NCBI RefSeq assembly: GCF_024623455.1 | Contig: NZ_JANIPJ010000003.1 | Coordinates: forward strand, 62,001-126,000 | Direction of reading: 5' to 3' | Origin: Paenibacillus soyae | GTDB taxonomy: Bacteria; Bacillota; Bacilli; Paenibacillales; Paenibacillaceae | DNA length: 64,000 nt | Shown here: in pieces, positions 33,091-40,963 of the stretch | Layout: every line of letters begins with the position of its first letter | Numbering within the stretch: the stretch's first letter is position 1 | Position numbers and translations under genes: made by a program | Notes under the pieces: model-generated | What the model was told of the DNA's origin: nothing | What the model saw: the letters and a program-made list of their open reading frames with translations, nothing else | Database searches by the model: none

Positions 33091-33765
33091 TTATTTATAA
33101 TAAGAAGTCGTCAGCGGAACGAACACCGCTCCGCCCGCTTTGGCATCGCTGTGAATATAGAGCCTCTCCACTCCGCCAATGTCTACCTCGAGCGTAACAA
33201 GCCCGTCCTCGACCTTTAGCACTTCGACTTCCTTCAGGGTAATATTCTCCTCCGCATCCTCGATCTCCAGACCGGTCAGGTCTTCGCCGACTGCCGCGAT
33301 TTGCAGATAAAGCGTCTGGTATTCCTTGTTCGGATAAAGGAGGAATGAGCTGCCGCGGTTCGACTTTCCGTTGTCGAAGAACGCTTCCTTGTAATCCTTG
33401 CCCATGTACGTCGTGTGTTTAGGATCTTTTGTATGGTACGTATCATTAAAGCCATCCACTATGGAGATGCCTTCAACCTTCTCGCCGAGAATTATCGTTT
33501 TGCTTTCCTGATCATAGTCAACCGCTACGCCAAGCGCATCGGATATCGCCCGAATCGGAAAATAATTGGCTTCGTTGTACATGATCGGCGCAATGGCGTT
33601 ACCATTCACATCCCTTAATTGAACGGGAGAGCCATCCACCTTCACCTTAATTTCAGGATTCAGAAACGCCTTGATTTCCTCCAGCTTTGTCGCGGCGTAC
33701 GCGCCGGTCCCCATGCTCGCCAACATGGACAAACTAATGAGAGCCGCTGCTGTTTTTTTCTTCAA
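33091..33765 (-). CDS. Secreted stalk-domain protein
   Basis: A 224-residue exported protein. Signal peptide LKKKTAAALISLSMLASMGTGAYAA, then a single copper-amine-oxidase-type stalk module (PIMYNEANYFPIRAISDALGVAVDYDQESKTIILG near 60-95), then a C-terminal beta-rich domain of about 110 residues resembling NPCBM/DUF-type carbohydrate-binding sandwiches (YTLYLQIAAVGEDLTGLEI-like strands). The frame opens at a GTG (33777) that abuts the Shine-Dalgarno; the TTG at 33765 has AAGGAG at 11 bases and starts a standard signal peptide, so I chose it. Confidence 0.75.
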   Translation of the reverse strand: MKKKTAAALISLSMLASMGTGAYAATKLEEIKAFLNPEIKVKVDGSPVQLRDVNGNAIAPIMYNEANYFPIRAISDALGVAVDYDQESKTIILGEKVEGISIVDGFNDTYHTKDPKHTTYMGKDYKEAFFDNGKSNRGSSFLLYPNKEYQTLYLQIAAVGEDLTGLEIEDAEENITLKEVEVLKVEDGLVTLEVDIGGVERLYIHSDAKAGGAVFVPLTTSYYK

Positions 33766-33777
33766 CTGCCAACACAC

Positions 33778-34106
33778 TCCTTTTTATGTATTTACTAGAA
33801 CATCGGACGTATCCGAGTATATCGAACCGGCATCCGTGCGGACAAGAGCATTTCGAGCTATCCATCCGTACCCTAAGAACTATCGCAGGCGAACATGCCT
33901 GACGGAAAGTCCCAGGCGGGCTATATATTCGGGGTTCTATCTTTGTCTATGTCTGTACCCCCTTGCAGAAGCCTCCTCCGCCATACGCCCGACCTCTGCC
34001 CCGCCTAAAGGCCAGCTTCAAGAATAGACCGGGGACCGTTACCCGAAAAGCCGGGCGCATTTAGAATAAAGACATAGATGAGCTGCAAGAAAGGATGAAG
34101 AAGACA
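33778..34106. other. Intergenic region, stalk-protein gene / pspC
   Basis: This 329-base divergent gap shows no convincing ORF. It has an imperfect GCCTG...CAGGC hairpin (about 33896-33918) and AT-rich TTTAGAATAAAGACAT (about 34059-34074) that could be a promoter for pspC. I see no clear operator. Confidence 0.35.
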
Positions 34107-34325
34107 ATGAAAAAATTGTTCAGATCCCACACGGACAACAAAATCGCGGGCGTATGCGGAGGAATCGCGGAATGGCTGGGCATCGACTCCACCATAGTAA
34201 GGCTGCTGTTCATCATCTCGGCGTTTTTCAGCTTCGGGGCGGTCCTGCTGGTTTACTTCGCGGCGGCGCTGTTCGTGCCCAAGCCGCCTTACAACGATAT
34301 GACGTTCACTCACTTCCACTACTAA
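34107..34325 (+). CDS. PspC domain membrane protein
   Basis: A 72-residue PspC-domain protein: MKKLFRSHTDNKIAGVCGGI at the start, AEWLGIDSTIVRLLFIISAFF and a second hydrophobic helix. The GVCGGIA signature and helix pair are diagnostic. The ATG at 34107 is better spaced from AAAGGA than the ATG at 34095. The pspA gene follows 31 bases later, so the two form a small envelope-stress operon in which PspC could recruit or control PspA at the membrane. Confidence 0.88.
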   Translation: MKKLFRSHTDNKIAGVCGGIAEWLGIDSTIVRLLFIISAFFSFGAVLLVYFAAALFVPKPPYNDMTFTHFHY

Positions 34326-34356
34326 AAATAAAACAAAACCAAAGGAGAAATGCGAA

Positions 34357-35034
34357 ATGGGAATTCTACAACGAGTTGTGAATATGACGAAGGCCGCGGC
34401 CAATGAAATGCTGGACAAAATGGAAAATCCGGTCATGATGCTGAACCACTATTTGAGGGACTTGGACGAAGAGATCGAAAAAACGGAGCGCGCCCTTATC
34501 GCACAGCAAGCGCAGGAGCGCATCCTTGGCTCCAAATTCGACGAACAGAACGCTCAGGCTTTGCATTACGAAGGCAAAGCGGAGCAGGCGGCGGCTGAAG
34601 GCCGCGAAGCGGAAGCGCGCACCGCGCTCGAAGCCAAGCTGCTGTACCTGGAGCAGGCGGAAGAGACGGATAAGCTGCGCGGCTTCGCTAAGCAAGCGGT
34701 CATCGATCTGCAGCTGAAAGTCGAGTCTCTTAAGGAAGAGAAAACTCGTCTGCAAAGCAAACGGACGGAGTTGATTGCGCGGGTTCGCCAATCGGCGGCT
34801 TCGGGCGCAGGCCATGGCTATGGCGCGGCCCCGCATTTGCAAGGCAGCGCGGCTGCCAAAGGCTTCGAGCGGATCGAGCAGAAGGTGCTGGAATGGGAAG
34901 CGGCGCGCGAGCTCTCGAAGACATCCGGCGGCGGTTACGCCGGCTATGACGCGGCGGCCAGCCAGAAGAACGAGCAGCGCAGCGCGCTGGTGGAAGAGCA
35001 GTTGCAGAGGTTGCTGAAGAAATCCGGCAGCTAG
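34357..35034 (+). CDS. PspA/IM30 (Vipp1/LiaH) family protein
   Basis: A 225-residue coiled-coil protein of the PspA/IM30 family (MGILQRVVNMTKAAANEMLD at the start; MENPVMMLNHYLRDLDEEIEKTERAL near 23-50). The long helical hairpin (about 25-145) with many Glu, Ala, Gln and Lys is typical, and the C-terminus carries a looser Ala/Gly-rich helix. It oligomerises into rings or rods on damaged membranes. AAAGGAG precedes the ATG by nine bases. The gene is coupled to pspC and ended by a strong terminator. Confidence 0.9.
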   Translation: MGILQRVVNMTKAAANEMLDKMENPVMMLNHYLRDLDEEIEKTERALIAQQAQERILGSKFDEQNAQALHYEGKAEQAAAEGREAEARTALEAKLLYLEQAEETDKLRGFAKQAVIDLQLKVESLKEEKTRLQSKRTELIARVRQSAASGAGHGYGAAPHLQGSAAAKGFERIEQKVLEWEAARELSKTSGGGYAGYDAAASQKNEQRSALVEEQLQRLLKKSGS

Positions 35035-35053
35035 CCTTTATATAGATGAAAAT

Positions 35054-35090
35054 GAAGACCGCACTGGGTAACGGCAGTGCGGTCTTCTTT
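35054..35090 (+). terminator. Terminator after pspA-like gene
   Basis: GAAGACCGCACTG and its exact complement around an 8-base loop, followed by TTTC, starting 20 bases after the stop. Confidence 0.85.
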
Positions 35091-35107
35091 CATATGTGGG
35101 CTGCTAT

Positions 35108-35878
35108 TCATTCCTCGTAAATCATTCGTCTCGTCATGCCGCCGTCCACCGTTAGATGGGTGCCCGTTACGAAGCTATTCCCCGGATCCGTCAGGTAGAA
35201 GCACGCTCTGACAATGTCATCCGTCCTGCCGACCCGCCCGGCCGGATGCTGGCTGTGATCGGCTTCCCGCAGCGCGCCGTAATCGCCTGTCTCGATCCAG
35301 CCCGGGCATATCGCGTTGACCGTAATGCGGTCGGGCCCGAATGAGACGGCCATGGCGTGCGTGAGGGCGAGAATGCCTCCTTTGGACGCGGCATAGGCCT
35401 CCGAATTCGGCTCGGACATCAGTGCCCGGGTAGACGAGATATTGACGATCGCCCCTCCGCCGCCCTCCCGCATCCGCTTGGCTCCCTCTCTCGAGCATAG
35501 GAAAGTGCCGCGCAGATTCGTGTTCACGACGCTGTCCCACTCGTCCAGCTCCAAGTCGTACGGCGATTTCCAAATGCCGAACCCGGCGTTATTGATCAAT
35601 ATATTTAGCGACTGAACCTTCTCGTCTAATTCGCGGAACAGCTTTCCGACCTCATCGGGATTGCTGATGTCCGCCAGGACGCTCGCCGCTGCGGCATAGC
35701 CTTGCTCTTGCAGCAGCTCGGCCGTGCGCCGCAGCCCTTCCTGATTTTTGTCCGCCAGCACGACGCGGGCATCCCGCGCGGCGTAGGCCAGCGCCAGCGC
35801 GCGGCCGATCCCGGCTCCCGCACCGGTGATGAGCACGGTTTTATTTTGAAACACGATATCTGCATTCACTCGTTTCAC
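35108..35878 (-). CDS. Short-chain dehydrogenase/reductase
   Basis: A 256-residue classical SDR. Cofactor motif TGAGAGIG near 17-24, Asp in LADKNQ (about 42) suggesting NAD(H) preference, NNAGFG near 95, catalytic Ser in ISSTRA and YAASKG near 160, and CPGWIETGDYG after it. It ends VDGGMTRRMIYEE. Typical of glucose-1-dehydrogenase or 3-oxoacyl reductase-like SDRs; the substrate cannot be read from sequence and no neighbouring gene suggests one. Confidence 0.88.
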   Translation of the reverse strand: MKRVNADIVFQNKTVLITGAGAGIGRALALAYAARDARVVLADKNQEGLRRTAELLQEQGYAAAASVLADISNPDEVGKLFRELDEKVQSLNILINNAGFGIWKSPYDLELDEWDSVVNTNLRGTFLCSREGAKRMREGGGGAIVNISSTRALMSEPNSEAYAASKGGILALTHAMAVSFGPDRITVNAICPGWIETGDYGALREADHSQHPAGRVGRTDDIVRACFYLTDPGNSFVTGTHLTVDGGMTRRMIYEE

Positions 35879-36014
35879 GCTCCTTCATTACCTGTATCCA
35901 TCATGGCTTGATATGATTATAGCTTGCCTAACTGGAAAATTCCTCATGCCTCTAGCGGGAACCCGTCAAATAAGGTATGATGGCTCGGCAGTATTCTAAC
36001 AGTCAACAGACATC

Positions 36015-36809
36015 ATGGACAGGACGGTAATGGACAGCATGAGCATCGAATGGACCACAGAGATGATCTTAATTATTATAGCCGGAGGATTCTTGGCGGC
36101 ATTCGTCGATTCCGTCGTCGGAGGGGGCGGACTAATCTCCGTGCCGGCTTTGCTTGCGGCAGGCCTGCCTCCCCACCTCGCGCTCGGCACCAATAAATTG
36201 GCCGGAACGATGTCGTCGCTGACGAGCACGATCGCCTTCTTCCGCTCCGGCAACATCGACCTTAAGATGTCGGGGAAGCTAGTGCCGCTGGCGGCGATCG
36301 GCGCCGTGTCGGGCACGCTGCTGCTGCAGCTCGTTCCTTCGGACTGGCTGCGCCCGCTCGTTGTCGCCATGCTGCTGCTCGTGACCGTCTACACCCTCTT
36401 CCGCAAGGACTGGGGAAAGGTCAACACTCTGAAGGCCATGTCCGGCAGGGGCTGGATCGCGATGGCCGCGGCGGCACTTCTGCTTGGCGGGTACGACGGC
36501 TTCTTCGGACCGGGCACAGGATCGTTCCTCATCTTCGCGTTCCTGCTTCTTGGGCTCGATTTCGTGAAGGCTGCCGGGAATGCGAAGCTGCTTAATTTTA
36601 CGAGCAATCTCTTTGCCCTTGGCTCGTTCTTCTTCCTCGGATCCATCTCCTACGGCGTCGGCTTGCTGATGGGAGCCGCGATGGTGCTTGGTTCCCTCGT
36701 CGGCTCGCGGGTGGCGATCAAGCAAGGCGCGCGTTACGTCAGGCCTCTCTTCATCGGCGTCAGCGCGCTTCTTATAGCTAGGCAGGTATGGACGATCGCG
36801 GCTGGTTAA
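36015..36809 (+). CDS. TauE/SafE (TSUP) family membrane transporter
   Basis: A 264-residue protein with about eight hydrophobic helices and the TSUP motifs GGFLAAFVDSVVGGGGLISVPALLAAGLPPHLALGTNK in the first half and GGYDGFFGPGTGSFLIFAFLLLGLDFVKAAGNAK in the second, the internal repeat of the family. Members export sulfite, sulfoacetate or related anions. The start is uncertain: ATG codons at 36015, 36030 and 36039 all lack a strong ribosome site. Stands alone. Confidence 0.9.
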   Translation: MDRTVMDSMSIEWTTEMILIIIAGGFLAAFVDSVVGGGGLISVPALLAAGLPPHLALGTNKLAGTMSSLTSTIAFFRSGNIDLKMSGKLVPLAAIGAVSGTLLLQLVPSDWLRPLVVAMLLLVTVYTLFRKDWGKVNTLKAMSGRGWIAMAAAALLLGGYDGFFGPGTGSFLIFAFLLLGLDFVKAAGNAKLLNFTSNLFALGSFFFLGSISYGVGLLMGAAMVLGSLVGSRVAIKQGARYVRPLFIGVSALLIARQVWTIAAG

Positions 36810-36892
36810 GCAGCTGCCCGTTGATGCAGCCGGACGGAATGTCCGCCCGGCTGTTTGTTTATTTTGCAGGCAGCGGATACGTTTCGAATAGG

Positions 36893-36910
36893 TTGTGAAT
36901 TTTGTCACAA
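36893..36910. promoter_or_regulatory. Rex box 1 upstream of NADH oxidase
   Basis: TTGTGAATTTTGTCACAA matches the Rex consensus TTGTGAAnnnnTTCACAA at all but one position. It lies just upstream of the -35 box. Confidence 0.75.
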
Positions 36911-36918
36911 ATCCGTCA

Positions 36919-36947
36919 TTGTCTTTTTCAAGCGGATCGCATATGAT
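36919..36947 (+). promoter_or_regulatory. Sigma-A promoter of the NADH oxidase gene
   Basis: TTGTCT, a 17-base spacer and TATGAT. Transcription would start near 36954, giving a leader of about 115 bases, with Rex boxes on both sides. Confidence 0.7.
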
Positions 36948-36962
36948 AAGAGCATCAAAAGA

Positions 36963-37009
36963 TTGTGAATGAAATCACATAGTACATTAGTTTGTGAAAA
37001 CATTCACGT
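36963..37009. promoter_or_regulatory. Rex boxes 2 and 3 in the NADH oxidase leader
   Basis: TTGTGAATGAAATCACAT (36963-36980) and TTGTGAAAACATTCACGT (36992-37009) are two further Rex-like operators, 29 bases apart start to start, downstream of the predicted transcription start. With box 1 they could allow looping or roadblock repression that is lifted at high NADH/NAD+. Confidence 0.7.
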
Positions 37010-37070
37010 AGATCGAGGGCACCTCCCTTCAAGGGGCTGAGCTTCGGTCCAATCATAAGGAGGAATTCAA

Positions 37071-38408
37071 ATGACGACCCAAATCGCTGTTATCGGATGT
37101 ACCCATGCAGGTACGGCTGCCATTACGGAAATGGCAAAACGATATCCTGACGCTCGCATTACCGTCTTCGAACGGAACGACAATATATCGTTCCTCTCGT
37201 GCGGCATCGCGCTTCATGTGAGCGGCGTCGTTAAAGACGCGCAGGGACTGTTCTACTCGTCGCCGGAGAGGCTTGCCGAGCTGGGCGTCACGACGCTGAT
37301 GAAGCATGACGTGCTCGCCGTCGACACGGAAGCCAAGACGCTGAGAGCCCGCAACCTGGTTACCGGCGAAGAGCTGACGCAGGCTTACGACAAGCTTGTC
37401 GTAACGACCGGCTCGTGGCCGATTATTCCGAAGATGGTCGGCATCGGGCTCGAGAACGTCGTGCTCTGCAAAAATTATAACCATGCGCAGGCCATCATCG
37501 AAAAAGCAAAGCAAGCCCGCCGCATCGCCGTTATCGGCGCGGGCTACATCGGAATCGAGCTTGTCGAAGCGTTCGAGATGCTGGGCAAGGAAGTCACGCT
37601 TATCGATAATATGGACCGCATTCTGTACAAATATTTGGATCAGGAAATAACCGGCGTTACGGAGCAAGCCTTCAAGGAAAAAGGCGTCCAGCTTGAGCTC
37701 GGCCAAACGGTCACTTCGTTCGAAGGCGACAAAGAAGGACGCGTCGCGAAAGTGATTACGGACAAAGGCGATTACGAGGCGGATCTCGTCGTCCTGTGCA
37801 TCGGCTTCCGGCCGAATACCGAGCTGCTGAAAGGCCAAGTGAATATGCTGCCGAACGGCGCCATCCTGGTAGACGAATATATGCGCACCAGCAAGCCGGA
37901 CGTGTTCGCCGCGGGCGACAGCTGCGCCGTTCACTACAATCCGACCGGGGAGCATGCCTATATCCCTCTTGCTACGAACGCCGTCAGAATGGGTACGCTG
38001 GTTGCCCGGAATCTGATGGAACCTACCGTCAAATATAGGGGCACCCAAGGCACGTCGGGCATCAAAATTTACGACTACAACATCGCGTCGACGGGCTTGA
38101 CCGAAACGGCCGCGCTTGCTGCAGGCTTGAATGTGAAAAAAGTCACAATCGAAGACAACTACCGTCCCGAGTTTATGCCGACGCACGAGCCGGTTACGCT
38201 CAAGGTCGTGTACGACGCGGAGACCGGCCGGATTCTAGGCGCGCAGGTCCTGTCGAAGGTCGACTTGACGCAATCGATTAATACGCTGTCGGTATGCATA
38301 CAGAACGGCATGACGATGGAGGAGCTAAGCTACGTCGACTTCTTCTTCCAGCCGCACTATAACAAACCGTGGAATTTGCTGAACCAAGCCGGCCTGCAGG
38401 CGGTATAG
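37071..38408 (+). CDS. nox: Water-forming NADH oxidase / CoA-disulfide reductase family
   Basis: A 445-residue flavoprotein of the pyridine-nucleotide-disulfide oxidoreductase class. FAD motif IAVIGCTHAGTAA (5-17; a Cys-Thr-His variant typical of Nox enzymes), the single redox Cys44 in SFLSCGIALHVSG, the NAD motif IAVIGAGYIGIELVEAFEMLGKEV and the FAD-binding PDVFAAGDSCAV. The single active Cys fits Nox (4-electron oxygen reduction to water) or Coa-disulfide reductase; Rex operators upstream favour a role in NADH re-oxidation. AAGGAGG lies before the ATG. Confidence 0.9.
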   Translation: MTTQIAVIGCTHAGTAAITEMAKRYPDARITVFERNDNISFLSCGIALHVSGVVKDAQGLFYSSPERLAELGVTTLMKHDVLAVDTEAKTLRARNLVTGEELTQAYDKLVVTTGSWPIIPKMVGIGLENVVLCKNYNHAQAIIEKAKQARRIAVIGAGYIGIELVEAFEMLGKEVTLIDNMDRILYKYLDQEITGVTEQAFKEKGVQLELGQTVTSFEGDKEGRVAKVITDKGDYEADLVVLCIGFRPNTELLKGQVNMLPNGAILVDEYMRTSKPDVFAAGDSCAVHYNPTGEHAYIPLATNAVRMGTLVARNLMEPTVKYRGTQGTSGIKIYDYNIASTGLTETAALAAGLNVKKVTIEDNYRPEFMPTHEPVTLKVVYDAETGRILGAQVLSKVDLTQSINTLSVCIQNGMTMEELSYVDFFFQPHYNKPWNLLNQAGLQAV

Positions 38409-38454
38409 CCGGTCCGCTCGTCTAATGAGGTCCCTCAGCTCGCATCGCATAGGA

Positions 38455-38505
38455 AAGAGGCTGTTCCCCGCAGAATGAATCTGCGCAGGAGCAGCCTCTT
38501 CTCTG
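38455..38505 (+). terminator. Hairpin after the NADH oxidase gene
   Basis: AAGAGGCTG ... CAGCCTCTT with an inner GCAGA/TCTGC pairing, about 45 bases after the stop, ending CTTCTCTG. T-run is poor but the stem is strong. Confidence 0.7.
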
Positions 38506-38550
38506 TCGCCCTCATCAGCCGCGCTGTCGGAGCGGATTGACGCTGGCCCG

Positions 38551-39087
38551 TCACCAGGCGTTCACGCCGATCTTCTCCAGCGTCTCGCTAATGAATGCCG
38601 GCTCGTCCTCCGGCGTGCGGGACGTAATCAAGTTCTGGTCGACGACGACTTTCTTGTCGATGAATCGTCCTCCCGCCCTCTCCACCTCGCCGGCGATGCC
38701 CGGATAGGAGGTCAGCGTGCGGCCTTCCAGGATGCCGGCTGCGGCGAGCACTTGCGGACCGTGGCAGATGGCCGCGATCGTCACGCAGGACGCGTCCGCC
38801 TCCTGTACGAATTGCTGCACGTTCTTATTGTCCATCAGCTTGCTCGGAGAGCTGCCTCCCGGAATGATGATAGCGGCGTAATCATTCGGGTCTGCCTCAT
38901 CAATCGATAGATGCGTTGTATACGAAACCGTGCCGTTTTTCCCCTTCAGCTCCTGCCCCGCCCGCAGCCCGATGATGACGGTCTCGTGCCCGTTCTTCAC
39001 CATCTCGTCGTATGGATTTTGCATTTCGGAATCCTCGAAGCCCTCCGCCAGCAGAAACGCAATTTTTTTCGTATTTTGCATCTTCAT
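38551..39087 (-). CDS. DJ-1/PfpI family protein (general stress protein 18-like)
   Basis: A 178-residue DJ-1/PfpI family protein with the nucleophile elbow AAICHGP (Cys108, His109), the conserved Glu15 in LLAEGFEDSE and the IIIPGG turn. The C-terminal SRTPEDEPAFISETLEKI fits the YfkM/YhbO group, implicated in stress survival and possibly deglycation. Full length, single gene. Confidence 0.9.
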   Translation of the reverse strand: MKMQNTKKIAFLLAEGFEDSEMQNPYDEMVKNGHETVIIGLRAGQELKGKNGTVSYTTHLSIDEADPNDYAAIIIPGGSSPSKLMDNKNVQQFVQEADASCVTIAAICHGPQVLAAAGILEGRTLTSYPGIAGEVERAGGRFIDKKVVVDQNLITSRTPEDEPAFISETLEKIGVNAW

Positions 39088-39214
39088 CGCTCCTCTCGTT
39101 ATGGACGCTGTATCTTTACCTTACCCCGAATGATGCCGCCTGAATCCGGCATTATCGGAAAATGCGGTAAAGGAAGAAGGAAGAAGGCAAATCCTCTAGA
39201 CGGATCTTCCTTCC

Positions 39215-39907
39215 TCATTCCAGTCCCGCTTGCACCTCCCGCCGCCTTCTACCTCCCAGCAGCCGACTAAGAGCAATTCGAGCGCACCACACCGAGAAGA
39301 TCGCGAACATCAGTCCCCAAACGGCGGCCGGCAGCATCGTCGTTTGGCTCAAGCTGGCGGCGTCGCCCGCCTGCGCGGGACTCGTGAAGGATAGATACAG
39401 GATCACGAATGCCGAGACGACCGATTCGACCAAGCACAGAAACGCGATAAGCAGGTAATAGCCTTTCTGCAGCCATCTTGGGGCGAGAAACGCGATCAGC
39501 GCGGTCACGACGGAGAAGCCGGCGCACCAAGCGATGCCGTATCCGTTGCGAACGAACAACACCAGCGCGAGCACCGCCATGATGACAATGAACGACAAGC
39601 CCGTCCGCAGTCGCTCCCGCCGGTACAAATCGAACAGCAGCGCCGCGAATAACGATGCTCCTGCATAGCCCGCCAGTCCGATCGGGATGAGCATCCAGCC
39701 TTCCGAGAACCGGGTCAGCGTCACGCCGCTCTGATCCGCGTAGAGATGAATTTCCATCACCTTGCCCTGCAATAACAGCGCCGCCGCGGCATGCGACAGC
39801 TCATGGACGAGCGTATTCACATTGCGGAAAAAAGCCGAAAACGGCACAAACCGCGTCAAGAATAACACGATCAAGAAGATAACGCCCGTTCGAAACCAAG
39901 AGAACAT
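39215..39907 (-). CDS. M50B-like membrane metallopeptidase
   Basis: A 230-residue integral membrane protein with the zincin motif HELSH (His35, Glu36, His39) at the end of the first helix and about six helices. M50B-like proteins (YwmF/ 'M50 family' in Bacillales) are site-2-protease-like; GLAGYAGASLFAALLFDL and VRNGYGIAW follow the usual pattern, but I do not see a clear second Asp motif (LDG), so catalytic activity is uncertain. Stands alone; substrate unknown. Confidence 0.75.
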   Translation of the reverse strand: MFSWFRTGVIFLIVLFLTRFVPFSAFFRNVNTLVHELSHAAAALLLQGKVMEIHLYADQSGVTLTRFSEGWMLIPIGLAGYAGASLFAALLFDLYRRERLRTGLSFIVIMAVLALVLFVRNGYGIAWCAGFSVVTALIAFLAPRWLQKGYYLLIAFLCLVESVVSAFVILYLSFTSPAQAGDAASLSQTTMLPAAVWGLMFAIFSVWCARIALSRLLGGRRRREVQAGLE

Positions 39908-40009
39908 TCAAATCTCCTCCTTGCCAGAAATACGCAACTTTTGTCCACCGGCAAGCGTCTACCTTTGTGACTACTATACCATTAACGGCATGGACCAAAG
40001 GAGCTCAAC

Positions 40010-40909
40010 ATGACACAAAAATCCAAAACGCATCTCAAGCTTGCGGCACTCGCGCTGGCCGCGGCATTGACCGTGACAGCCTGCAGCAGCGGCAAACAAG
40101 ACCAATTGGATTCAGGCGCAGCCGTCACTCCCTCTCCTTCACCGACTGAAATAGCGACCGAAACCGAAACGCCTACAATAGAAGCAAGCAAAGCTCCTGA
40201 ATCCGGGATAACGTCGGAGCCGACGGACAAGCCGACGAGTCAGCCTTCCGCTGCACCCGAGCAAACCGAAAAGCCGGAGCCGGCGGAGTCTTCAGCATCG
40301 AAGCCCGCTACAACGAAGCCTAGCGCCAAGCCTGCCGCTAAGCCGGCAGCAAGCGCGAAGCCAACCGCCAGCGTCAGACCAAGCGCTAAACCGACAGCCG
40401 CGCCGTCGGTCTCTCCAACCCCGGAGCCGACGGCCGAGCCCGCGGCAACACCGACTGCAACGCCGGCGCCAACGGCAACGCCTGCCGCGACACAGCCGTC
40501 TTCGGCTCCGGAGGGCGAACCAAGCGTCGATGAGATCGTCGCCCGATTATCCGAAGAGCTCGAGATGCCGTCGATGACAACCATCAAAAAGGAACAAATC
40601 CCCGAGTTCTACCAAGGCATCGAACCGGACGCGATGCTGGAGGAATATGTGTTCAAGCAAGCAATGATCATGATTTCCGCCAGCGAATACTCCGTCATAA
40701 AGCTGAAATCGGAGGATGAGTATGATACGGCCGCCGCGGCCTTCGCGTTCCGCGCCGAGACGGTCATGAAGAGCTTCGAGAACTATTTGCAGGATCAATA
40801 CCAGCTTGCGGAAAACTATCAGGTTATCCGGAACGGTCCTTACGTATTGTTCTCGATCTCGGATAAGCAAGAGGAAATCGCGGCTATTTTCAATGGTTTT
40901 TTCGAGTAA
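40010..40909 (+). CDS. Pro/Thr/Ala-rich lipoprotein with DUF4358-like domain
   Basis: A 299-residue lipoprotein. Lipobox VTAC (Cys25) after a short signal peptide, then about 140 residues of Pro, Thr, Ala, Ser and Lys repeats (KPSAKPAAKPAASAKPTA type), and a C-terminal domain of about 125 residues (VDEIVARLSEELEMPSMTT...IPEFYQGIEPD...YVLFSISDKQEEIAAIF) that fits DUF4358. The linker probably spans the cell wall. Start follows AAAGGAG. Function unknown. Confidence 0.82.
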   Translation: MTQKSKTHLKLAALALAAALTVTACSSGKQDQLDSGAAVTPSPSPTEIATETETPTIEASKAPESGITSEPTDKPTSQPSAAPEQTEKPEPAESSASKPATTKPSAKPAAKPAASAKPTASVRPSAKPTAAPSVSPTPEPTAEPAATPTATPAPTATPAATQPSSAPEGEPSVDEIVARLSEELEMPSMTTIKKEQIPEFYQGIEPDAMLEEYVFKQAMIMISASEYSVIKLKSEDEYDTAAAAFAFRAETVMKSFENYLQDQYQLAENYQVIRNGPYVLFSISDKQEEIAAIFNGFFE

Positions 40910-40915
40910 TGAGAA

Positions 40916-40950
40916 GGAGGCCTGCACCCGGTGCAGGCCTCCCTTTTTTT
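40916..40950 (+). terminator. Terminator after the DUF4358 lipoprotein gene
   Basis: GGAGGCCTGCAC / GTGCAGGCCTCC stem with a minimal loop and seven T residues, seven bases after the stop codon. Confidence 0.93.
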
Positions 40951-40963
40951 ATTGCCGCCTTCT

